The translations under genes were made by a program, and so were the position numbers. From positions 2,019,501-2,083,500 of the forward strand of contig NZ_CP128540.1 of NCBI RefSeq assembly GCF_021283545.2: a stretch of 64,000 nt of DNA. The letters are read 5' to 3'. The notes below the pieces were generated by a model that saw only the letters and a list, made by a program, of their open reading frames with translations, made no database searches and had not been told where the DNA came from. This document shows positions 58,212 through 64,000 of the stretch, piece by piece. The first letter of the stretch is position 1; each line of letters opens with the position of its first letter. Source of the stretch: Pseudomonas alloputida. GTDB taxonomy: Bacteria > Pseudomonadota > Gammaproteobacteria > Pseudomonadales > Pseudomonadaceae.

Positions 58212-58302
58212 TTTGAACTGCTGCGCTCGAATTTCGCTGTTCTGCGCCTTGTAAAGTTCATCTGGCGATTCCCCCTACTTGCAATTGCAAAAAAACCTTG
58301 TT

Positions 58303-58965
58303 CTAGCAGCTCTCGGTCCTGCGCGCACCGCTCTGGGTCAATACTTTATCGGTTGAGCGATGACCGACTGATGAAGCGATGGCCCATTGGCCGAGCCAGT
58401 AGGCGAGGATGATCAGGTACGGTGCGGCGGCGAACGGGCTGATGAAGCGGTCGATGCCGATCAGGCTGTCGGAGAACACGAACAGGCCGGCACCCAGTGC
58501 TGCCACTCCCCCGCAGGCCAGTGCGCGCCAGAGCATGGCGCTGATGGCCAGGGCGTAGAGTGCTACCGGGATCAGCAACGGGCCGAGGCCGTTGCTGGCC
58601 AGTACGCCGAGCAGCGCGATGCCAGTGATTGCGCTGAAGATCAGTGCGGGCAGGGCGGGGCGCAGGGTAATGCCGCAATAGCCGCGCAGGTAAGCAAGGT
58701 GGGCGCAAAGGAAGGCGGCCAGGCCGAACACGAACAGGTCGGCGGGGATGGCCAGCAGGATGTCACCGAGTACCGAGAAGCCCAGGCCGATCGAGATCCA
58801 CGTGCGATAAGGCGAAACCGGGGTGCTGCGCAGCCAGGCAATCAAGGCCAGCACCGGGATGGGTTTGGCCATCAGGGCGAGCATGGTGTTGTCGCTGGCC
58901 AGTGCATATATATAGAGGGCAGCGGCGGTCAGGGCGAGAATCATCAGGTGGCTTGGACGAGGCAT
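58303..58965 (-). CDS. YhhN family (lysoplasmalogenase-like) membrane protein
   Basis: 220 residues from ATG 58965, which has AAGGA seven bases upstream; an ATG 11 codons earlier lacks this. Eight hydrophobic helices with YhhN/TMEM86 motifs: KPIPVLALIAWLRSTPV, GLGFSVLGDILLAIPADLFV (conserved Asp), FGLAAFLCAHLAYLRGY, and GAGLFVFSDSLIGIDRFISP. Eukaryotic relatives hydrolyse lysoplasmalogen; the bacterial substrate is uncertain. Same strand as nuo but separated by 383 bp. Confidence 0.87.
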   Translation of the reverse strand: MPRPSHLMILALTAAALYIYALASDNTMLALMAKPIPVLALIAWLRSTPVSPYRTWISIGLGFSVLGDILLAIPADLFVFGLAAFLCAHLAYLRGYCGITLRPALPALIFSAITGIALLGVLASNGLGPLLIPVALYALAISAMLWRALACGGVAALGAGLFVFSDSLIGIDRFISPFAAAPYLIILAYWLGQWAIASSVGHRSTDKVLTQSGARRTESC

Positions 58966-59032
58966 GGGCGGTCCTTGCTGCTGGGCTGCCACAAGCATAG
59001 CCCTGATCCGGGGTTTTGCTGTGGCCTGTGCC

Positions 59033-59134
59033 GGCCCTTTCGCGGGTGAACCCGTTCCTGCAGCGGCCTGCGCCCAATCGCCGATGTGTGTCTCCTCCCG
59101 ATCAGTGTAGGTGCGGGTTTACCCGCGAATACGG
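59033..59134. repeat. REP pair upstream of the YhhN gene
   Basis: GGCCCTTTCGCGGGTGAACC plus CGTTCCTGCAG (59033-59063) and, inverted, TGTAGGTGCGGGTTTACCCG plus CGAATACGG (59106-59134). A further degenerate fragment (GGCCCTTTCTCGGGTAAAAA) lies at 59182-59201. Confidence 0.75.
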
Positions 59135-59199
59135 TAGCGGCGGAAACGGTGAACGGCTGGTAAAAATTGGCCAGCAGGCCCGGCCCTTTCTCGGGTAAA

Positions 59200-59239
59200 A
59201 ACAAAGGCCCGGAGCTTTCACAAGCCCCGGGCCTTTGTT
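59200..59239. terminator. Terminator of aceA
   Basis: AACAAAGGCCCGG (59200-59212) pairs with CCGGGCCTTTGTT (59227-59239) around a 14-base loop that itself holds CTT/AAG. On the minus strand the stem ends in a T-rich tract. It lies 17 bases beyond the aceA stop. Confidence 0.82.
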
Positions 59240-59255
59240 CAACGGCAACCCACTA

Positions 59256-60581
59256 TCAGTGGAACTGCTCTTCTTCGGTCGAACCGGTCAGTGCAGTCAC
59301 CGACGAAGCGCCGCCCTGGATCACGGTGGTCATGTCGTCGAAGTAGCCAGTGCCCACTTCCTGCTGGTGCGCCACGAAGGTGTAGCCCTTGCTGGCGTCA
59401 GCGAATTCCTGCTCCTGCAGCTTCACGTAGGCGGTCATGTCGTTGCGGGCGTAGTCGTGCGCCAGGTTGAACATGCCGTGCCACATGTTGTGGATGCCGG
59501 CCAGGGTGATGAACTGATGCTTGTAACCCATGGCCGACAGTTCGCGCTGGAACTTGGCGATGGTGGCGTCGTCCAGGTTTTTCTTCCAGTTGAAGGAAGG
59601 CGAGCAGTTGTACGACAGGATCTGGTCCGGGTACTCCTTCTTGATCGCCTCGGCGAAGCGACGGGCTTCGTCCAGGTCCGGCTTGGCGGTTTCGCACCAG
59701 ATCAGGTCGGCGTACGGGGCGTAGGCCAGGCCGCGGGCAATGGCCTGGTCGAGGCCGGCGCGGACCTTGTAGAAGCCTTCGCGGGTGCGCTCGCCAACCA
59801 CGAACGGCTGGTCGTACGGGTCGCAGTCGCTGGTCAGCAGGTCGGCGGCGTTGGCATCGGTACGCGCCAGGATGATGGTCGGTACACCCGACACGTCAGC
59901 GGCCAGGCGAGCGGCCACCAGCTTCTGCACGGCTTCCTGAGTCGGCACCAGCACCTTGCCGCCCATGTGGCCGCATTTTTTCACCGAGGCCAGCTGGTCT
60001 TCGAAGTGCACGCCGGCGGCGCCTGCTTCGATCATGTTCTTCATCAGCTCGTAGGCGTTCAGTACGCCACCGAAACCGGCTTCGGCGTCGGCCACGATCG
60101 GCGCGAAGTAGTCGATGTAGCCGTCGTCGCCCGGGTTCTTGCCGGCTTTCCACTGGATCTGGTCGGCGCGGCGGAACGCGTTGTTGATGCGTTTGACCAC
60201 GGTCGGTACCGAGTCGACCGGGTACAGCGACTGGTCAGGGTACATCGACTCGGCCGAGTTGTTGTCGGCGGCAACCTGCCAGCCGGACAGGTAGATGGCC
60301 TGGATGCCGGCCTTGACCTGTTGTACAGCCTGGCCGCCGGTCAGGGCGCCCATGCAGTTGACGAAATCTTTGTCGGGGCGGAAGGACGGGTGGGCACCTT
60401 CGGTGACCAGCTTCCACAGTTTTTCTGCGCCCTGACGCGCAAAGGTGTGCTCAGGTTGCACGGAGCCACGCAGGCGAACGACATCAGCGGCGGTGTAGGT
60501 ACGGGTCACGCCTTTCCAGCGCGGGTTTTCGGCCCAGTCTTTCTCGAGGGCTGCAATTTGCTGTTCGCGTGTCAGTGCCAT
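59256..60581 (-). CDS. aceA: Isocitrate lyase
   Basis: 441 residues, the classical (about 430-440 aa) class. Catalytic signature [19 protein letters not shown] with Cys203; metal and substrate motifs [75 protein letters not shown]. It splits isocitrate to succinate and glyoxylate for growth on acetate or fatty acids. Monocistronic here, between a terminator and a long leader with an RccR-like palindrome. Confidence 0.97.
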   Translation of the reverse strand: MALTREQQIAALEKDWAENPRWKGVTRTYTAADVVRLRGSVQPEHTFARQGAEKLWKLVTEGAHPSFRPDKDFVNCMGALTGGQAVQQVKAGIQAIYLSGWQVAADNNSAESMYPDQSLYPVDSVPTVVKRINNAFRRADQIQWKAGKNPGDDGYIDYFAPIVADAEAGFGGVLNAYELMKNMIEAGAAGVHFEDQLASVKKCGHMGGKVLVPTQEAVQKLVAARLAADVSGVPTIILARTDANAADLLTSDCDPYDQPFVVGERTREGFYKVRAGLDQAIARGLAYAPYADLIWCETAKPDLDEARRFAEAIKKEYPDQILSYNCSPSFNWKKNLDDATIAKFQRELSAMGYKHQFITLAGIHNMWHGMFNLAHDYARNDMTAYVKLQEQEFADASKGYTFVAHQQEVGTGYFDDMTTVIQGGASSVTALTGSTEEEQFH

Positions 60582-60942
60582 GGAAATAAACCTCGTCGCA
60601 TCGATCTTGGGTTAATTGTGCTGATGCTCGGAGCAGATCAGGTGCCTGGCGGCTGTCCTGTTCGCAGGAATGCGGCGGCGAACGCGAAGGCTCGAAGGGG
60701 AAGGGTGGGCAGACCAGGCGAAGGTGTGCTCCGGCAGGTCGGCTCGTGGTTGCCTTGCTGCGGTGCGACGCGATTGCCAGTACTGCGGTGATGCGCTTCC
60801 GTCCCTCGGGACAACTTCTTCGTTGCAGTCGCAATCCCGTCGAACCGCCTTGTGGGCCGTATAGACACGAGGCGCCTCCTGGGGTGGAAGGAGCGCGCCC
60901 CGAAGGCCCTTGCCAGGGCCCCTGATTAGCGGGAGCGAGGCC
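60582..60942 (-). other. Long untranslated leader of aceA
   Basis: About 360 bp between the predicted -10 and the aceA ATG. It contains several GC-rich inverted segments (for example AAGGCCCTTGCC/AGGGCC near 60904-60920 and CCCTCGGG near 60803) and some short frames in all directions that I do not consider genes. No known riboswitch was recognised. Confidence 0.4.
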
Positions 60943-60972
60943 ATCATGCCCTTGGGAAAAAGACCCTGTCAA
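60943..60972 (-). promoter_or_regulatory. Predicted aceA promoter
   Basis: On the minus strand a perfect -35 TTGACA (60972-60967), 18 bp, then CATGAT (60948-60943, 4/6 match to TATAAT). The RccR-like palindrome lies just upstream of the -35. Confidence 0.5.
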
Positions 60973-60978
60973 ATGTTT

Positions 60979-61004
60979 TGTAGTGCTTTTTTGTCCTTAC
61001 TACA
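60979..61004. promoter_or_regulatory. RccR-type palindrome upstream of aceA
   Basis: TGTAGT, 14 bases, ACTACA. From memory, the RpiR-family regulator RccR of Pseudomonas binds TGTAGT/ACTACA pairs with a spacer of about this length and controls aceA and other pyruvate/glyoxylate genes. The position directly upstream of the -35 fits direct regulation. Confidence 0.6.
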
Positions 61005-61071
61005 TCTTTGGTCTAATGCGACTTGGCAGTCAGTTTCAAGGCCTTTGGTCGAAGCCTTGAATTGCCTGGGA

Positions 61072-61806
61072 TCAGTCGACAAGGTCGACTTTGACCCGCA
61101 ATGTCATGTTTTCACCCCGTTGGGTGCTGTACGTGTGGTTTGACGCGCTGCGGTCGGCTTGGCTCTGCTGGTTGAACCCCGCCAGGGTGATCCACTCGCC
61201 GAGCTTACCCGTGACTGTCGTGTCGGTACTTTGTACTTTCACTACATCTGCACGTTCGTGGCTGATGCGGTCATTATTGCTGCTTATTTGCAGACGAACC
61301 GTTTCGCCGCTCAGGCTCGGGGTTACGTAGAAGCCTTGGGTCACGTTGCGGTATTCGGTGTTGCTTTGAATGCGCCCATAGCCGTCTGTGCTGGTGCTGG
61401 TAATGGGGATGCTCTGGCCCACCTGGATCAGTGCCGGTTGCCCTTCGCTGGCTTGTACCTGTTGCATGCCGCCGTCGCGGTTGCTGGTGCCGTAGTGAAT
61501 GACGCGTGCGTTGCCGCGGTTGTCCTGGAAGTTGCTGTCGTTGTTGTCGACGCTGATCAGCAGGCGCTTGGGCGCGGTGTCCAGCTGTTGCAGCAGGGCG
61601 CGCAGGTCGTCGATGCGCTCGGGGCTGGCGTTGACGATCAGTTTGTTCTCGAAGGCGCTGACCGTGCCGTCCTTGCCGATGAAGGCCTGCAGGGCGGGCA
61701 GCAGTTCGGCGCTGCTGCGATGCTGAAGTGGCACCACCTCGGTGGCGGCATGGGCGGTGAGGCTGGCGACCAGCAACAGGGAGGTGAAAAGGGGGCGTAG
61801 CGGCAT
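61072..61806 (-). CDS. Exported secretin N-domain-like protein
   Basis: 244 residues from ATG 61806 (GGAG nine bases upstream; ATG 61812 is too close to it). Signal peptide LRPLFTSLLLVASLTAHA-A, then a secretin_N-like fold: VVPLQHRSSAELLPALQAFI, GTVSAFENKLIVNASPERID, DLRALLQQLDTAPKRLLISV, and a second half resembling the start of the secretin core (IQVGQSIPITSTSTDG, TQGFYVTPSLSGETVRLQIS, ITLAGFNQQSQADRSA). At 244 residues it is far shorter than a secretin and lacks the barrel-forming C-terminus. Function unknown; periplasmic. Confidence 0.75.
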   Translation of the reverse strand: MPLRPLFTSLLLVASLTAHAATEVVPLQHRSSAELLPALQAFIGKDGTVSAFENKLIVNASPERIDDLRALLQQLDTAPKRLLISVDNNDSNFQDNRGNARVIHYGTSNRDGGMQQVQASEGQPALIQVGQSIPITSTSTDGYGRIQSNTEYRNVTQGFYVTPSLSGETVRLQISSNNDRISHERADVVKVQSTDTTVTGKLGEWITLAGFNQQSQADRSASNHTYSTQRGENMTLRVKVDLVD

Positions 61807-61910
61807 GTCCATGATCTCCGCAGGTGGAATCAACATGATGGCAAATTTGCTGACTTTTTGCCGGATCTGGATCACGCCGGCACTGTTGCGGACGGTCGTA
61901 TTATCCTGGT

Positions 61911-61947
61911 TTATCTTGTAGGCTATAAATTATAGTAGGCAAGATAA
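61911..61947. promoter_or_regulatory. 37-bp interrupted palindrome before the ATPase gene
   Basis: Outer arms TTATCTTG (61911-61918) and CAAGATAA (61940-61947) and inner arms CTATAA/TTATAG (61923-61935) share the same centre at 61929. GTAGGC is also directly repeated inside. It ends 14 bases before the ATG, in AT-rich DNA, so it would cover the promoter or ribosome site. A cognate regulator is not apparent, although the ATPase itself ends in a winged-helix-like region. Confidence 0.6.
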
Positions 61948-61961
61948 TTGAGGTTAATTGC

Positions 61962-63137
61962 ATGTCTCCCGTTCGCCCGCTCCTACGCCGTAATCAGTTG
62001 GCCACCGCACTGGCCCAAGACCTGGCCGGCGAGTCGTTGGTCGATTACAGCTCGGGCATGTTCCTGGCCGCGCCCCGGCGTACGGGCAAGAGCACCTTCC
62101 TCAACAACGACTTCATACCGGAATGCGTACAGCGCGGCTGGCTACCGGTTTACGTCGACCTGTGGTCGGATCGCGACGCCGCCCCTGCGCAGCTCATCAG
62201 CGGCGCCATCGGTACTGCGCTGGCCAGATTCGAAGGTGCGCTGGCCAGGACCGCGAAAAAGGCCGGTATCGACAAGATCAACCTGCTGCGCACCCTGAGC
62301 TGGGATTTCACCCGCCCGCAACTGCCTGCGGGGACTACCCTGGCCCAGGCGCTTGCCGTGTTGCATCAAGTATCAGGGCAGTTGGTAGTACTGATCATCG
62401 ACGAGGCTCAGCACGCCCTTAACAGCGAAGATGGCCTTAATGCGATGTTCGCGCTGAAAGCCGCGCGTGACCACCTTAACCGTGGCGACCGTCCGGACGG
62501 CTTGCGCCTGGTGTTCACGGGCTCTAGTCGCGACAAGCTGGCCAACCTGGTACTCAAGAGCAAGCAGCCATTCTTTGGTGCCAGCATCACGCCATTTCCG
62601 TTGCTGGGGCGTGAATATGTCGAATTCATCACCGCCTTGTGGAACCGTCGCCTGGCCGACAGTAACCAGTTCAAGGTAGAGGACCTGGCATACGCGTTCG
62701 AATTGGTCGGCCGGCGCCCGGAAATGCTCAACAAACTGTTGGCCGAAGTTAGCGTCGGCCTGGGTGAGGCGGGCAACCTGGGTGAACTGCTGCGCAATGG
62801 GGCGCTGAACCATCAAGCTGGGGTGTGGAGTGACTACGAAAGCGCTTGGAACGAACTTACGCCGTTGCAGCAGGCCGTGCTAGAGGTCATGGCCGAGCGC
62901 ACGCTGGGCCGGCAGCCGTTTTCCCCGTTTACCGAGCAAACCCTGGTTGAGGTCAGCCGCAAGCTGGAGCAGGCCCAGGCGGTAGCCAACGTCAACACGG
63001 CAAACGTACAGAAGGCCCTTGATGCCCTGCGCGACAAGGAGCTGGTATGGAAGGCCAATCGTGGCGAGTACGCGTTGGAGGATACTGCCATGGCCGAATG
63101 GCTCGCCCGCGACCAGGCAGTCGCCGGCCACAGGTGA
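61962..63137 (+). CDS. AAA/STAND-like ATPase
   Basis: 391 residues. P-loop MFLAAPRRTGKSTFLNND (residues ~33-50), Walker B VVLIIDEAQHALNSEDG (~142-158), arginine-containing sensor VFTGSSRDKLANLVLKSKQ (~185-205), then a helical lid and a winged-helix-like C-terminus (LTPLQQAVLEVMAERTLG, VQKALDALRDKELVWKANRG). It resembles the MNS/ATPase-2 clade of the STAND group. No signal peptide, so cytosolic. Preceded by the 37-bp palindrome and followed 53 bases later by a secreted subtilase-like gene on the same strand. Confidence 0.8.
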   Translation: MSPVRPLLRRNQLATALAQDLAGESLVDYSSGMFLAAPRRTGKSTFLNNDFIPECVQRGWLPVYVDLWSDRDAAPAQLISGAIGTALARFEGALARTAKKAGIDKINLLRTLSWDFTRPQLPAGTTLAQALAVLHQVSGQLVVLIIDEAQHALNSEDGLNAMFALKAARDHLNRGDRPDGLRLVFTGSSRDKLANLVLKSKQPFFGASITPFPLLGREYVEFITALWNRRLADSNQFKVEDLAYAFELVGRRPEMLNKLLAEVSVGLGEAGNLGELLRNGALNHQAGVWSDYESAWNELTPLQQAVLEVMAERTLGRQPFSPFTEQTLVEVSRKLEQAQAVANVNTANVQKALDALRDKELVWKANRGEYALEDTAMAEWLARDQAVAGHR

Positions 63138-63190
63138 ACCTTTGAGGTGCCCCGTAAGTCGCACTCACAGGGAGCGCGTGGGGTGATTGC

Positions 63191-64000
63191 ATGAAGGGTG
63201 TCCTGATCTTGCTGTTATGGCTTTGCAGTCTTGGAGCACAGGCTGCAGCAGACACGCTGCGCATCAAGCAGCTGCAGCGTTGCGGCGACTTGTTCAGCGA
63301 TAGCCAGCAGCGATGGTGCCTGTGTGCCGAAGGGCTCCGGGCAAATCTGCCAACGGTATGGCTCGGCGGTACGCGGCTGTCAGAAGCCGATATCGAGCGC
63401 CAAGGTGACCGGCTAACGCTGAAACTGGCGAGACAAGCCCAGCGCAGCGCCCCGCTCTGGCTGGCCGATGGCGGCCGCACCAGCAACCCGGTATGGCTGA
63501 CCCGCCAGCGCAGTCATGTGATCGCCGCAGGGCCTGATGAAGTGGCGAAGAACATGGATGGCCTGACCACTTATGTCGATCTGGTCAGCTTGTTGATCGA
63601 AGAAAAATACGACGGCCTCGGCGAGGCCCGGCGCATCGCCGGTAAATACGGCGCCCAGGTTGTCGGTGCCATACCGCCGCTGAATGTCTACCAGCTGCGC
63701 TTGCCGGTAGAGGACCTGGTGCAGCGCGATGCGATGGTCCTGCGCATGGGTAGTGAAGTCAGCGTGGATGCCGTGATTGTCGAAGAATCCGCCCCCGAGC
63801 GCGGGGAGGAGGGCAATGGGCGCGGAACCCGGGCCATCGACCAGGCGGACGAATGGGCCGCCAACCGCTTCATGGACGCGCTGTATTTCTACCGGCGCCG
63901 GATTGCCGCCTCAGGCTTGCCGGTGAAGCCCGTGCGGGTCGGGGTAATCGAGCGCGAAGTGGACTTTGACGCCCCGGGGTTCAGCCATTATCGAGGGGGC
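63191..64000 (+). CDS. Secreted subtilase (S8)-like protein, N-terminal part
   Basis: The frame runs to the window edge (270 codons visible). Signal peptide MKGVLILLLWLCSLGAQA-A, a Cys-containing N-terminal part (LQRCGDLFSDSQQRWCLCAE), a propeptide-like segment (ARRIAGKYGAQVVGAIPPLN, VYQLRLPVEDL) that resembles inhibitor_I9 or fervidolysin propeptides, then the start of a catalytic-type domain, PVRVGVIEREVDFDAPGF. In active subtilases this last motif reads V-x-V-I-D-T/S-G; here Glu stands where the catalytic Asp is expected. The Ser and His regions lie beyond the window. GGGGTGA precedes the ATG. Confidence 0.7.
   Translation, partial: MKGVLILLLWLCSLGAQAAADTLRIKQLQRCGDLFSDSQQRWCLCAEGLRANLPTVWLGGTRLSEADIERQGDRLTLKLARQAQRSAPLWLADGGRTSNPVWLTRQRSHVIAAGPDEVAKNMDGLTTYVDLVSLLIEEKYDGLGEARRIAGKYGAQVVGAIPPLNVYQLRLPVEDLVQRDAMVLRMGSEVSVDAVIVEESAPERGEEGNGRGTRAIDQADEWAANRFMDALYFYRRRIAASGLPVKPVRVGVIEREVDFDAPGFSHYRGG

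Noticed and set aside
58034..58261. 75-codon minus-strand frame upstream of nuoA
   Set aside because: Overlaps the predicted nuo promoter and Fur box in AT-rich DNA; composition is not protein-like.
60612..60947. 111-codon minus-strand frame in the aceA upstream region
   Set aside because: No ribosome site, no recognisable domain, and it lies in the predicted aceA leader.

Overview
The window looks like a chromosomal segment of the Pseudomonas putida group. The DNA is GC-rich, genes are densely packed, and several copies of a REP element (core close to GCGGGTTTACCCGCGAA) lie between genes. Gene order (gpsA, kdpFABCDE, a Npp/Yej-type transporter beside mltD-gloB-rnhA-dnaQ-lysine decarboxylase, nuoA-N, aceA) matches what I remember of P. 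putida and P. aeruginosa. This assignment rests on recognising proteins and gene order, not on a database search.

Layout. 1-7.4 kb: the N-terminal part of a TonB receptor (minus), then a plus-strand run of gpsA, a DUF4389 protein, sixA, a small coiled-coil protein, two alpha/beta hydrolases, a DUF4892 protein and an AI-2E-type permease. 7.4-15.4 kb: the complete high-affinity potassium system kdpF-A-B-C, a REP pair, and its sensor and regulator kdpD-kdpE; a KdpE-type direct repeat precedes kdpF. 15.5-22 kb: a LysR regulator divergent from a flavin amine oxidase whose domain order is circularly permuted, a 976-residue kinase/peptidase-like/aminotransferase fusion, and a PIN/HTH toxin-antitoxin-like pair. 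22-29.4 kb: an ABC importer for peptides or peptidyl nucleosides with two tandem binding proteins. 29.6-37.4 kb: mltD, gloB, a methyltransferase, rnhA, dnaQ, a lysine decarboxylase interrupted by one in-frame TGA, and a chrR-like flavin reductase. 37.4-38.8 kb: an IS110-family element that has split a REP sequence. 38.8-42.9 kb: a second TonB receptor and a small isolated phage-derived group (gpL-like, holin, CI-like repressor, Ogr-like activator). 43-58 kb: the whole respiratory complex I operon nuoA-N (minus strand). 58.3-64 kb: a YhhN protein, aceA with a long leader, a stand-alone secretin-like periplasmic protein, and a divergent AAA ATPase followed by a secreted subtilase-like protein that runs off the window.

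How it fits together. The core is housekeeping: glycerolipid precursor supply, DNA replication and repair enzymes, respiration and the glyoxylate shunt. Interspersed are niche functions (potassium scavenging, iron or nutrient uptake, peptide import, quinone/chromate reduction) and a thin layer of mobile or phage-derived DNA. The points most worth a second look are the permuted amine oxidase, the UGA at a conserved Cys of lysine decarboxylase, the IS110 element with its presumed guide-RNA region inside a REP, the ATPase/subtilase pair with a 37-bp operator-like palindrome, and a near-consensus Fur box upstream of nuo.
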